DNA of 64,000 nucleotides, taken from contig NZ_JASERL010000001.1 of NCBI RefSeq assembly GCF_030766935.1, forward strand, positions 744,001-808,000, in the 5' to 3' direction. A program made the translations under genes and the position numbers. This stretch comes from Streptomyces sp. KL109B. Lineage in GTDB: Bacteria; Actinomycetota; Actinomycetes; Streptomycetales; Streptomycetaceae. The notes under the pieces were generated by a model. The model saw only the letters and a list, made by a program, of their open reading frames with translations, was not told where the DNA came from and did not search any database. The stretch's first letter is position 1; every line of letters starts with the position of its first letter. Below, in pieces: positions 38,157 to 46,869 of this stretch.

Positions 38157-38777
38157 CTAGAGCCCGTGCTGCACCGTGTCGAGGGCGCGCAGCACGAGCT
38201 CCCGCAGGTCGTCCTGGTGGTCGTGCTCGGCCCAGTACATCGTGGCCTGCATGAGGGCGCCGACCAACGCCATGGCGTAGACGCGGACTTCGAGGTCGGC
38301 GGCGTCCCGGCCGGTGCGGCCCGCGATGACCCGGCACAGCAGCCGGCCCGTGGTCGACATGGACTCCATCATCCGCGAGCGCACCGCGGGCGTCTCCACC
38401 TGGAGCCGCAGCCGCAACTTGGTGATCTCCGGATCCTCGTCCGTGAAGGCGAGTTCCAGGCTGCGCTGGACGACGTGCCGCACGGATTCGACGATCGACT
38501 CGTCCTCGGGCCGCTTGAGCAGCTCCCGCTCCAGGATCGGATCGAACTCGTCCGTGAGGACGATGTCCTCCTTGGTCGGGAAGTAGCGGAAGACCGTGGA
38601 CGGCGACACCTCGGCCGCGTCGGCGATCTGCTCGACCGTCGTCGCGTCGTACCCCTGCTCCGCGATCAGGCGGTACGTCGCCTCACGGATCGCCGTCCTG
38701 GTCTTGATCTTCTTGCGCTCGCGGAGCCCGATCTTGGGCTCCGCGGGCTGCTGTGCTGACGCGGCCATGGCGCTCAT
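38157..38777 (-). CDS. TetR family regulator of the adjacent MFS exporter
   Basis: A 206-aa regulator. The DNA-binding domain reads ATYRLIAEQGYDATTVEQIA and AAEVSPSTVFRYFPTKED. It begins 2 bases after the MFS stop codon and should be co-transcribed, so the pair is an autoregulated drug-resistance module. Its likely operator is the TGAGAG-TAG-CTCTCA site in front of the MFS gene. ATG 38777 or 38768 starts the protein. The stop codon lies within a short tandem repeat (CTGGAGTCCTAGAGCCC, twice between about 38,125 and 38,163). Confidence 0.92.
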   Translation of the reverse strand: MSAMAASAQQPAEPKIGLRERKKIKTRTAIREATYRLIAEQGYDATTVEQIADAAEVSPSTVFRYFPTKEDIVLTDEFDPILERELLKRPEDESIVESVRHVVQRSLELAFTDEDPEITKLRLRLQVETPAVRSRMMESMSTTGRLLCRVIAGRTGRDAADLEVRVYAMALVGALMQATMYWAEHDHQDDLRELVLRALDTVQHGL

Positions 38778-38779
38778 TC

Positions 38780-40333
38780 TCAGGCATCGGCGCTGACCGG
38801 GGCCACCTCCGGGTCGGCGGGGGCGTTGTCGTCGGCGGTTCCGGGCAGCAGCACCGCCGTCAGCAGGGCCGCGGCGAGGGCGACGATGCCGGTGACCACC
38901 AGGGCGAGATCCATGCCGTGCACGAAGGCGCTGTTCGCCGAGGCCGCGAGGGCCGGGTCGCCGAGTTTTCCGGCGACGACGTGCGCGCCGACCACCGAAT
39001 CGCGCGCCACGTCCGCCGCCGCCTCGGGCAGCCCCGCCGTGCCGAGCCGGGCCGTGTACGCGCCGGAGAGCACGGCGCCGAGCAGGGCCACGCCGAGCGC
39101 GCTGCCGGTCTGCCGCACCGTGGACAGCAGGCCGGAGCCGCGGCCGGCCTGGTCCTTGGCGAGCGCGGCCATGGCGCCGCCCATCGCCGGGATCATCGCG
39201 AAGGCGACCCCGACCCCGGCGATCGACAGCCACAGCGCCGTGAAGCCGTACCCGGAGTCGACGGTGGTGCGCGCCCCGAGGAACGCGGCGAAGGCGAGGA
39301 CCACGAGGGCCACGCAGATCACGGCCCGCGCCCCGAACTTCGCGACGAGGGGGCCCGCCAGCTTCGCCGCGAGGAGCATCCCGCCCATCAACGGCACGAT
39401 CCGTACGCCGGTGCCGAACGAGTCGATGCCGAGGACCGCCTGGAGGTACTGCGGCAGCAGGAACAGCAGGCCGGTCAGGATGAACATGCCGAGCGTCGCC
39501 GCCAGCGTGTTGGAGAGGAAGCCCCGGTGCGCGAGGAGCGACAGGTCGAGCATCGGCCGCCGGCTCCGCCGCTCGCGCAGCACCAGCGCGCCGATCAGCA
39601 CGACGGCCGCCAGGAATCCGCCGAGGACGACGGCGCTCGTCCAGCCCTTCTCGGGGCCCTCGATGATCGCGTAGATGAGGGCGCCGAGTCCGAGCGCGGT
39701 GAGCGCGGTGGAGGGCACGTCGACCTTCGGGGCCGCCGGGTCCCGGCTCTCGGGGAGCAGGAACAGGCAGGCGGTGATGCCGATGGCGACCATCGGCACG
39801 TTCAGGACGAACACCGAGCCCCACCAGAAGTGGTCCAGCAGCCAGCCGCCGACGATCGGGCCGAGCGGCAGGCCCAGCGCGGAGGCCGCCGAGATCGCCC
39901 CGATGGCCTTGGTCTGCTCCTCGCGCGCGAACAGCGACGGGATCACGGACATGGCGAGCGGCATCACGAACGCCCCGCCGACGCCCATGAGGGCGCGGGC
40001 CGCGATGACCCAGGCGACATCGCCCGCGAGCGCGCCCACGACGGACGCCGCGAGGAAGACGCCGAGCCCGGCGACGAGCATCCGGCGCCGCCCGAACCGG
40101 TCGCCGAGCAGTCCCGCCGGGAGCATCAGCGCGGCGAACACCACGATGTACGCGTCCGCCATCCACTGCTGCTGGCCGGTGGTGGCGCCGAGGTCTCCGG
40201 CGATCGTCGGCAGCGCGACGTTGAGGATCGTCATGTCGAAGCCGAGCACCAGCATGCTCGCGACCAGGGCCCCGAGGGCCCACCAGCGCCGGGGGTCGGG
40301 GTGAGCCTCCACCCCAGTAGTGACAGTAGCCAT
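38780..40333 (-). CDS. MFS drug exporter, DHA2 (EmrB/QacA) family
   Basis: A 517-aa transporter with 14 predicted TM helices. The DHA2 motifs are present: FDMTILNVALPTIAGDLG (motif D1), GDRFGRRRMLVAG (motif A) and LGLPLGPIVGGWLLDHFWW (motif C). It exports unknown, probably hydrophobic or cationic, compounds using the proton gradient. The operon continues into a TetR gene. A TTGACA sequence (40,370-40,365 on the minus strand) and the inverted repeat at 40338-40352 mark its regulated promoter. Confidence 0.95.
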   Translation of the reverse strand: MATVTTGVEAHPDPRRWWALGALVASMLVLGFDMTILNVALPTIAGDLGATTGQQQWMADAYIVVFAALMLPAGLLGDRFGRRRMLVAGLGVFLAASVVGALAGDVAWVIAARALMGVGGAFVMPLAMSVIPSLFAREEQTKAIGAISAASALGLPLGPIVGGWLLDHFWWGSVFVLNVPMVAIGITACLFLLPESRDPAAPKVDVPSTALTALGLGALIYAIIEGPEKGWTSAVVLGGFLAAVVLIGALVLRERRSRRPMLDLSLLAHRGFLSNTLAATLGMFILTGLLFLLPQYLQAVLGIDSFGTGVRIVPLMGGMLLAAKLAGPLVAKFGARAVICVALVVLAFAAFLGARTTVDSGYGFTALWLSIAGVGVAFAMIPAMGGAMAALAKDQAGRGSGLLSTVRQTGSALGVALLGAVLSGAYTARLGTAGLPEAAADVARDSVVGAHVVAGKLGDPALAASANSAFVHGMDLALVVTGIVALAAALLTAVLLPGTADDNAPADPEVAPVSADA

Positions 40334-40337
40334 GAAA

Positions 40338-40352
40338 TGAGAGTAGCTCTCA
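40338..40352. promoter_or_regulatory. TetR-type operator in front of the MFS gene
   Basis: TGAGAG-TAG-CTCTCA is a 15-bp inverted repeat only 4 bases upstream of the MFS start codon, in an AT-rich patch. It lies downstream of a TTGACA -35-like hexamer on the minus strand, so binding would block transcription or the start site. Confidence 0.65.
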
Positions 40353-40397
40353 AAATCGGGTGTCTGTCAATATGGGGGGTCGGTGTGAGCGCGCAAA

Positions 40398-40424
40398 AAG
40401 GCCGCGGCGGGAAGCCGCGGCCTT
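40398..40424 (-). terminator. Intrinsic terminator of the hemolysin III gene
   Basis: AAGGCCGCGGC (40398-40408) and GCCGCGGCCTT (40414-40424) form a stem with a 5-base loop. Read leftward, it ends in TTTTT, so it serves the leftward gene that stops at 40462. Confidence 0.85.
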
Positions 40425-40461
40425 GAAGGAGGAAGAGAGGAAGAGGGGAAGAGGGGAAGCG

Positions 40462-41145
40462 TCAGGCGTGCTGGTACGCCACCAGGGAGATGCCCACGTA
40501 GTGCACGACGAACGCCGCCAGCGTGAACGAGTGGAAGACCTCGTGGAAGCCGAACCAGCGCGGGGACGGGTTCGGGCGCTTGATGCCGTAGATGACGCCG
40601 CCCGCGCTGTAGAGCAGCCCGCCCACGATCACGAGGACGAGCACCGCGATGCCGCCCTCCCGCATGAAGTCCGGCAGGAAGAAGACGGCCGCCCAGCCCA
40701 TCGCGATATAGCAGGGGGTGTAGAGCCAGCGCGGGGCGCCGACCCAGAAGACCCGGAAGATGATCCCCGCCGCTGCCGCCGCCCAGATGCCCCACATCAG
40801 CCACTGTCCCTTGGCGCCGGGCAGCAGCAGCATCGTCAGCGGCGTGTACGTACCGGCGATGATCAGGAAGATGTTGGCGTGGTCGAGCCGGCGCAGGATG
40901 CCGCCCGCGCGCGGCCCCCAGTCCCCCCGGTGGTAGAGCGCGCTCACGCCGAACAGCAGGCAGGCCGTCAGTACGTAGATGCCGCAGGCGACCCGGCCGC
41001 GCGTGGAGTCCGCGAGGGCCGTCAGGAACAGGCCCGAGATCAGCACGGCGGGGAACATGCCCGCGTGCAGCCAGCCGCGCAGTCTCGGCTTCAGCACGGA
41101 ATGCTGGGCGGCGGGGACTTCGGGCTGCTCGGTGGCGACGCTCAT
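40462..41145 (-). CDS. Hemolysin III / PAQR family membrane protein
   Basis: A 227-aa protein with seven predicted TM helices. Family metal/active-site residues are present: SALYHRGDW, RRLDHANIF (Asp-His) and FGFHEVFHSF (two His). Eukaryotic relatives are receptors with ceramidase-like chemistry. The bacterial function is unclear despite the name. It is a single gene with its own terminator. Confidence 0.93.
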   Translation of the reverse strand: MSVATEQPEVPAAQHSVLKPRLRGWLHAGMFPAVLISGLFLTALADSTRGRVACGIYVLTACLLFGVSALYHRGDWGPRAGGILRRLDHANIFLIIAGTYTPLTMLLLPGAKGQWLMWGIWAAAAAGIIFRVFWVGAPRWLYTPCYIAMGWAAVFFLPDFMREGGIAVLVLVIVGGLLYSAGGVIYGIKRPNPSPRWFGFHEVFHSFTLAAFVVHYVGISLVAYQHA

Positions 41146-41385
41146 CCCCGCATCGTACCCAGCCGAACCTACGCGACCGTAGGTAACGGCCCTCGTGAGT
41201 GGCCATGCTCACTTCGCTCACCTGTGAGGCCCCCTGGACAGATGGGCGATTCGGTCGGATGATCAAATGAGTGCGGTCGGCACCGGATGAGCGCCCACTG
41301 AGCTCCAGTGGATTGGGAGGCGCAGCGTCCGGGTCGCAGCCCCCACGGGGCAATCAACCTCAGAACCCCTCTTTTAGGAGCGATC

Positions 41386-43224
41386 GTGGCGCGCGACATC
41401 GCGGCTCCCTCCCTGGACACCCTCCCGACGAACCACCAGGAACTGATCTCGTGGGTCAACGAGATCGCCGAACTGACGCAGCCGGACAGCGTGGTCTGGT
41501 GCGACGGCTCCGAGGCCGAGTACGAGCGCCTCGCGGACGAGCTCGTCGCGAAGGGAACGTTCAAGAAGCTCGACCCCATCAAGCGCCCCAACTCGTACTA
41601 CGCCGCTTCCGACCCGTCCGATGTCGCGCGGGTCGAGGACCGTACGTTCATCTGCTCCGAGAAGGAGGAGGACGCGGGCCCCACGAACCACTGGAAGGCC
41701 CCCGCCGAGATGCGGGAGATCTTCCGGGGCAACGAGGGGAACGGGGGGATTTTCCGTGGCTCCATGCGGGGCCGCACCATGTACGTCGTCCCGTTCTGCA
41801 TGGGCCCGCTCGGCTCGCCGCTGTCCGCCATCGGCGTCGAGATCACCGACTCGGCGTACGTGGCCGTCTCCATGCGCACGATGACCCGGATGGGCCAGCC
41901 CGTCCTCGACGAGCTCGGCTCGGACGGCTTCTTCGTGAAGGCCGTGCACACGCTGGGCGCCCCGCTGGGCCCCGACGAGGCGGACGTGCCGTGGCCGTGC
42001 AACTCCACGAAGTACATCTCGCACTTCCCGGAGACCCGCGAGATCTGGTCGTACGGCTCCGGGTACGGCGGCAACGCCCTGCTCGGCAAGAAGTGCTACG
42101 CGCTGCGCATCGCGTCCGTCATGGCGCGCGACGAGGGCTGGCTCGCCGAGCACATGCTGATCCTCAAGCTGACGCCCCCGCAGGGTGAGTCGAAGTACGT
42201 CGCCGCCGCCTTCCCGTCCGCCTGCGGCAAGACCAACCTCGCGATGCTGGAGCCCACGATCTCCGGCTGGACCGTCGAGACGATCGGCGACGACATCGCC
42301 TGGATGCGGTTCGGCGAGGACGGCCGCCTCTACGCGATCAACCCGGAGGCCGGTTTCTTCGGTGTCGCGCCCGGCACCGGTGAGCACACCAACGCCAACG
42401 CCATGAAGACCCTGTGGGGCAACTCCGTCTTCACGAACGTCGCGCTCACCGACGACAACGACGTGTGGTGGGAGGGGATGACGGAGGAGACTCCGGCGCA
42501 CCTCACGGACTGGAAGGGCAACTCCTGGACGCCGGAGTCAGGGGTGCCCGCCGCGCACCCCAACGCCCGCTTCACCACCCCCGCCTCGCAGTGCCCGATC
42601 ATCGCGCCGGAGTGGGAGGACCCGCGCGGCGTGCCGATCTCGGCGATCCTGTTCGGCGGGCGTCGTGCCTCGGCCGTGCCGCTGGTGACCGAGTCCTTCG
42701 ACTGGAACCACGGTGTGTTCCTCGGCGCGAACGTGGCGTCCGAGAAGACCGCCGCCGCCGAGGGCAAGGTCGGCGAGCTGCGCCGCGACCCCTTCGCCAT
42801 GCTGCCGTTCTGCGGCTACAACATGGGCGACTACATGGCGCACTGGGTGAAGGTGGCCGAGAACAAGGATGCCGCCAAGCTCCCGAAGATCTACTACGTC
42901 AACTGGTTCCGGAAGAACGCCGACGGCAAGTTCGTGTGGCCCGGCTTCGGTGAGAACTCGCGCGTCCTGAAGTGGATCGTCGACCGGCTCGACGGCCGTG
43001 CCGAGGGCGTCGAGACGCCGATCGGCATTCTGCCGACCAAGGAGTCCCTGGACACGAACGGCCTCGAACTGGCCGACTCCGACCTGGACTTCCTGCTCAC
43101 GGTCGACAAGGAGGCGTGGCGCGACGAGGCCTCGCTCGTGCCGGCCCACTTCAACACCTTCGGCGACCACACGCCGACGGAGCTGTGGGACGAGTACCGC
43201 AAGCTGGTGGAGCGGCTCGGCTAG
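41386..43224 (+). CDS. pckG: Phosphoenolpyruvate carboxykinase (GTP)
   Basis: A 612-aa enzyme converting oxaloacetate and GTP to PEP and CO2, the entry to gluconeogenesis. Signature segments: [12 protein letters not shown], the P-loop-like [13 protein letters not shown] with the PEPCK-specific reactive Cys, [10 protein letters not shown] and [13 protein letters not shown]. The length matches bacterial GTP-type enzymes. GTG 41386 follows AGGAG by 5 bases; upstream in-frame sequence is not protein-like. It stands alone between divergent or convergent neighbours. Confidence 0.97.
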   Translation: MARDIAAPSLDTLPTNHQELISWVNEIAELTQPDSVVWCDGSEAEYERLADELVAKGTFKKLDPIKRPNSYYAASDPSDVARVEDRTFICSEKEEDAGPTNHWKAPAEMREIFRGNEGNGGIFRGSMRGRTMYVVPFCMGPLGSPLSAIGVEITDSAYVAVSMRTMTRMGQPVLDELGSDGFFVKAVHTLGAPLGPDEADVPWPCNSTKYISHFPETREIWSYGSGYGGNALLGKKCYALRIASVMARDEGWLAEHMLILKLTPPQGESKYVAAAFPSACGKTNLAMLEPTISGWTVETIGDDIAWMRFGEDGRLYAINPEAGFFGVAPGTGEHTNANAMKTLWGNSVFTNVALTDDNDVWWEGMTEETPAHLTDWKGNSWTPESGVPAAHPNARFTTPASQCPIIAPEWEDPRGVPISAILFGGRRASAVPLVTESFDWNHGVFLGANVASEKTAAAEGKVGELRRDPFAMLPFCGYNMGDYMAHWVKVAENKDAAKLPKIYYVNWFRKNADGKFVWPGFGENSRVLKWIVDRLDGRAEGVETPIGILPTKESLDTNGLELADSDLDFLLTVDKEAWRDEASLVPAHFNTFGDHTPTELWDEYRKLVERLG

Positions 43225-43235
43225 AGCCTCCTCAT

Positions 43236-43262
43236 GCCTGGGGTCCTCCTAGGGCCTCAGGC
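43236..43262. terminator. Imperfect hairpin between pckG and the convergent gene
   Basis: A GCCTGGGGTCC…GGGCCTCAGGC stem-loop (with two G·T pairs) begins 12 bases after the pckG stop. It covers the stop codon of the leftward gene at 43257. Confidence 0.5.
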
Positions 43263-43655
43263 CGCCACGAGGGCGTGGGCCTCCATGCGCTGTGCCGCCA
43301 GGATCGCCGCGGCGGTGTCGGCGCGGGAGGCCGCGACCACCAGGGCGCGGCCCGCGAGGGCGTGCGCCCGCTGGTGCAGCGCGTCGATGCCGGGTTCGTG
43401 AATCGCGGCGGCCACCGACGCGCGCACCGGCATCAGGCCCCCGCGCAACCGCGCCACCTGCGTGGCCAGCGCCTCCGCCGCCTCGTCCAGGTCGTCTCCC
43501 GGAGCGAGGTGGCGCAGCTCGTCGGTCACGGCCAGGAGGGCGGCCAGGTGGCCCGCGAGCTGGATGTCCAGCTCCTCCTCACGGGAGCGGTGCGGGAAGT
43601 CGACGCTGTCGGCCGCCGTCGAGTGGACCGACTTGGTGCGGATCGGCTCGTACAT
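43257..43655 (-). CDS. Conserved hypothetical protein, helical
   Basis: An unrecognised 132-aa protein, mostly helical, beginning MYEPIRTKSVHSTAADSVDF with the charged HRSREEELDIQLAGHLAALL segment, then Ala/Leu-rich helices (LHQRAHALAGRALVVAASRA). There is no signal peptide or TM. ATG 43655 follows GGAGG 6 bases upstream; ATG 43694 is also in frame but lies closer to the promoter. The inverted repeat TTAGA-N5-TCTAA lies about 45 bases upstream and may regulate it. Confidence 0.75.
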   Translation of the reverse strand: MYEPIRTKSVHSTAADSVDFPHRSREEELDIQLAGHLAALLAVTDELRHLAPGDDLDEAAEALATQVARLRGGLMPVRASVAAAIHEPGIDALHQRAHALAGRALVVAASRADTAAAILAAQRMEAHALVAA

Positions 43656-43700
43656 AGGAGGCCTCCAGGGCATGCGTGTCAGCTTGACCTCCATCGTACC

Positions 43701-43715
43701 TTAGATCGTGTCTAA
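43701..43715. promoter_or_regulatory. Inverted repeat TTAGA-N5-TCTAA upstream of the hypothetical gene
   Basis: TTAGATCGTGTCTAA is a 15-bp hyphenated inverted repeat in an AT-rich patch between the leftward hypothetical gene (start 43655) and the end of the aminotransferase gene. The outer arms match Fur/CatR-type boxes (TTAGAATnATTCTAA), but the core does not. Confidence 0.4.
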
Positions 43716-43754
43716 ACTAGAACCTGTCCAAAGTAGGGGCGTGGCGTCTGCGCG

Positions 43755-44966
43755 TCACGGCTGGCTGTAGCCGTCCAGGAAGTTCCCGATGCGGGTCACC
43801 GCCTCCGTCAGCTGCCGGGTGTCGGGCAGCGTGACGACGCGGAAGTGGTCGGGCTCCGGCCAGTTGAAGCCGGTGCCGTGCACCACCATGATCTTCTCGG
43901 CGCGCAGCAGGTCGAGGACCATCTGCCGGTCGTCCTTGACCTTGAAGACCTTCGGGTCGAGCCGCGGGAACAGGTACAGCGCCCCCTTGGGCTTCACGCA
44001 CGTCACGCCCGGGATCTGCGTCAGCAGGTCGTAGGCCACATCCCGCTGTTCCTTCAACCGGCCGCCCGGCAGCACCAGATCGCTGATCGTCTGGCGTCCG
44101 CTGAGCGCCGCGACGACGCCGTGCTGGCCCGGCATGTTCGCGCACAGGCGCATGTTGGCGAGGATCGTCAGGCCCTCGATGTACGACTCCGCGTGCGCGC
44201 GCGGGCCCGAGATCGCCATCCAGCCGACCCGGTAGCCGGCCACCCGGTACGCCTTCGACATGCCGTTGAAGGTGAGCGTCATCAGGTCGGGGGCGACGGC
44301 GGCGGTCGGGGTGTGCGTGGCGTCCTCGTAGAGGATCTTGTCGTAGATCTCGTCGGAGCAGACGAGGAGGTTGTGGCGGCGGGCGATGTCGGTGAGGCCG
44401 CGCAGCATCTCGTCGCTGTATACGGCGCCCGTGGGGTTGTTGGGGTTGATGATGACGATGGCCTTGGTGCGGTCGGTGACCTTCCGCTCCACGTCGGCCA
44501 GGTCCGGCATCCAGTCCGACTGCTCGTCGCAGCGGTAGTGCACGGCGGTGCCGCCGGAGAGCGAGACGGCGGCGGTCCACAGGGGGTAGTCGGGGGCGGG
44601 GACGAGGACCTCGTCGCCGTCGTCGAGCAGTCCCTGCATCGCCATCACGATGAGTTCCGAGACGCCGTTGCCGATGAAGACGTGCTCGACGTCGGTCTCC
44701 ACGCCGAGGGTCTGGTAGTGCATCATCACCGCGCGGCGGGCGGCGAGCAGGCCCTTGGCGTCGCCGTAGCCGTGCGCGTCCCCGAGGTTGCGGAGCATGT
44801 CCTCGAGGATCTCGGGCGGGCACTCGAAGCCGAACGCCGCCGGGTTGCCGGTGTTCAGCTTCAGGATGCGGTGACCAGCCGACTCAAGGCGCATCGCCTC
44901 CTCAAGAACCGGGCCACGGATCTCGTAGCAGACGTTGGAGAGCTTGGTCGACTGGATGAGCTGCAT
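43755..44966 (-). CDS. Class I PLP aminotransferase (AlaA-like)
   Basis: A 403-aa fold-type I aminotransferase, closest in pattern to the bacterial glutamate–pyruvate enzyme AlaA. It starts MQLIQSTKLSNVCYEIRGPV. Conserved blocks: KLNTGNPAAFGFECPPEI, NPNNPTGAVYS, and FNGMSKAYRVAGYRVGW with the PLP lysine; the substrate-carboxylate Arg is in HFRVVTLPD. It would interconvert alanine and glutamate with their oxo acids, linking nitrogen to pyruvate. Monocistronic; no specific regulator is seen. Confidence 0.92.
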   Translation of the reverse strand: MQLIQSTKLSNVCYEIRGPVLEEAMRLESAGHRILKLNTGNPAAFGFECPPEILEDMLRNLGDAHGYGDAKGLLAARRAVMMHYQTLGVETDVEHVFIGNGVSELIVMAMQGLLDDGDEVLVPAPDYPLWTAAVSLSGGTAVHYRCDEQSDWMPDLADVERKVTDRTKAIVIINPNNPTGAVYSDEMLRGLTDIARRHNLLVCSDEIYDKILYEDATHTPTAAVAPDLMTLTFNGMSKAYRVAGYRVGWMAISGPRAHAESYIEGLTILANMRLCANMPGQHGVVAALSGRQTISDLVLPGGRLKEQRDVAYDLLTQIPGVTCVKPKGALYLFPRLDPKVFKVKDDRQMVLDLLRAEKIMVVHGTGFNWPEPDHFRVVTLPDTRQLTEAVTRIGNFLDGYSQP

Positions 44967-45238
44967 GCTCAGACTTTACGGCCGTGTTTCGTGGCGCCGC
45001 GCACCGTTTGTCGCCCGGTGCGGCGGCCCCGGCGGCACCCGGTTTCGGATGCGGTGGCACGGAGTGCCGGAGCCTTGGGATCGGCGGGTTCCGGGGTGGG
45101 TGCGGCTTGGATGGGGCGGGTCGAGGGGGTGGGTGAGGGGCGGGTGAGATGAGCCACTCCGGGCTCCTTCGGGGGTGTGGCCGGGGCGCGGCGCGGCTAA
45201 TCGAGCATGCGTTCTAATTCTTCGCTACGGTGGGGCCC

Positions 45239-45859
45239 ATGCTGCAGGGATCGCTCTTCGACCAGGCCGAGGACATCGCGCTCGGCGCGCTCGCTCCGGT
45301 GCGCCGCACCGTGCTCGGCGACGGCGCCTGGATCGACGTACTGCCGGGGTGGCTGAGCGGCGCCGACGCGCTGTACGAGCACCTCGCGGGCGGTGTCCCG
45401 TGGAAGGCCGAGCGGCGGCGGATGTACGAGCGGGTCGTCGAGGTGCCGCGGCTGCTGAGGTTCTACGGGGCGGGGGAGGGGCTGCCGCACCCCGTGCTCG
45501 GCGAGGCCCGCGACGCGCTGTCCGCGCACTACGCCGAGGAGTTGGGCGAGCCCTTCACCACGGCCGGGCTCTGCTTCTACCGGGACGGGCGGGACAGCGT
45601 CGCCTGGCACGGCGACCGGATCGGGCGCGGGGCGCGCGAGGACACCATGGTCGCGATCCTGTCGGTGGGCGCGCCGCGCGATCTGCTGCTGCGGCCCGTG
45701 GGAGGCGGCGGGCCGACCGTGCGGCGGCCGCTCGGGCACGGCGACCTCATCGTGATGGGCGGCTCGTGCCAGCGGACGTGGGAGCACGCGATCCCCAAGT
45801 CCGCGCGGGCGGCCGGGGGCCGGATCAGCGTGCAGTTCCGGCCAAATGGGGTGCGCTGA
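45239..45859 (+). CDS. AlkB-like 2-oxoglutarate/Fe(II) dioxygenase
   Basis: A 206-aa protein of the AlkB superfamily, which oxidatively removes alkyl groups from DNA or RNA bases. The iron triad is His and Asp in SVAWHGDRIG and the distal His in TWEHAIPKSA; the 2-oxoglutarate Arg is in GRISVQFR. The N-terminal MLQGSLFDQAE matches other actinobacterial members. ATG 45239 follows a TACGGT box (45226-45231), consistent with a leaderless message; GTG 45230 is in frame. Confidence 0.92.
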   Translation: MLQGSLFDQAEDIALGALAPVRRTVLGDGAWIDVLPGWLSGADALYEHLAGGVPWKAERRRMYERVVEVPRLLRFYGAGEGLPHPVLGEARDALSAHYAEELGEPFTTAGLCFYRDGRDSVAWHGDRIGRGAREDTMVAILSVGAPRDLLLRPVGGGGPTVRRPLGHGDLIVMGGSCQRTWEHAIPKSARAAGGRISVQFRPNGVR

Positions 45860-45980
45860 ACGGGAGTTGACCCGCATCCGGACCGGATCCCACCTCTTGC
45901 CCGGCCGTCCCGCGCCACAAAAGAATGCGCTCGGCAACCATCGGCTACAGGCGTCCCACCGGACGCCATGAGGGGATCAA

Positions 45981-46028
45981 CCGATGCAACCGATGCAACC
46001 GATGCGATCGATGCGGTCGATGCACCCG
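45981..46028 (+). repeat. 9-bp tandem repeat at the protease start codon
   Basis: CCGATGCAA-like 9-mers are repeated five times from 45981, creating in-frame ATGs at 45984, 45993, 46002, 46011 and 46020 and encoding MQP MQP MRS MRS MHP. The copies are 67-100% identical to the next, so they arose by slippage or stepwise duplication. Confidence 0.9.
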
Positions 46029-46859
46029 ATCAAGAAGTCCATCGCCGGGGGCGTGTTCGCGCTCGCCCTCGTCGGCGCGGGCGCGGCGCCCGCCCTCGGC
46101 GCGGACAGATCCCAGGACGCGCCCGTCACCTTCGCGGGCACCGTCGCGCTCAGCAACTGCTCCGGCTCCGTCGTGCGCACCCCGCAGTCGCAGCCGGACG
46201 ACCCGGCGCTCGTCCTCTCCAACGGCCACTGCCTGGAGACCGGCTTCCCGAAGGCCGGAGAGGTGATCGTCGACCAGCCGTCGAAGCGGACGTTCAAGCT
46301 CCTGGACGCGGACGCCGGTGAACTCGGCACGCTGACGGCGAGCAAGATCTCGTACGCGACGATGACCGACACGGACATCTCGCTCTACCAACTCACCACC
46401 ACGTACGAGGAGATCGAGAACAAGTACCACGTCGCGCCGCTGCTCATCGACCCCCGGCACCCGCGCAAGAACACCGACATCTCCGTGGTCTCCGGGTACT
46501 GGAAGAAGCAGTACAAGTGCTCCGTCGACGGGTTCGCGTACCGGCTGAAGGAGTACTGGTGGACCTGGAAGGACTCGGTCCGCTACACGCCCGAGTGCCA
46601 GACCATCGGCGGCACCTCCGGCTCCCCGGTGATCGACGACCACACGGGACGTGTGATCGCCGTCAACAACACCGGCAACGAGGACGGCGAGCAGTGCACC
46701 CTCAACAACCCCTGCGAGGTCGACCGCAAGGGCCGGATCACCGTGCGCAAGGGCATCAACTACGCGCAGCAGACGTACGGGATCGTGCCCTGCGTCGCCC
46801 ATGACAGCAAGATCGACCTGGGTCGGAAGGGCTGCGAACTGCCCGAGCCCGCCGCGTAG
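45984..46859 (+). CDS. Secreted trypsin-like serine protease
   Basis: A 291-aa secreted protease. The N terminus MQPMQPMRSMRSMHPIKK is followed by a signal peptide core (SIAGGVFALALVGAG) ending near ALGA. Catalytic residues of the S1 fold: His in LSNGHCLE, Asp in DTDISLYQL and Ser in IGGTSGSPV; cysteines are set to form disulfides. Substrate preference is not readable. The first ATG is preferred because GAGGGGA lies 8 bases upstream; four further ATGs follow at 9-base intervals. It is convergent with the deacylase gene. Confidence 0.92.
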   Translation: MQPMQPMRSMRSMHPIKKSIAGGVFALALVGAGAAPALGADRSQDAPVTFAGTVALSNCSGSVVRTPQSQPDDPALVLSNGHCLETGFPKAGEVIVDQPSKRTFKLLDADAGELGTLTASKISYATMTDTDISLYQLTTTYEEIENKYHVAPLLIDPRHPRKNTDISVVSGYWKKQYKCSVDGFAYRLKEYWWTWKDSVRYTPECQTIGGTSGSPVIDDHTGRVIAVNNTGNEDGEQCTLNNPCEVDRKGRITVRKGINYAQQTYGIVPCVAHDSKIDLGRKGCELPEPAA

Positions 46860-46869
46860 TTCACCGGGA

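Noticed and set aside
38753..40426. A 557-codon plus-strand frame opposite the MFS exporter
   Set aside because: Dominated by Arg/Glu/Gln/His repeats, the antisense image of hydrophobic TM codons.
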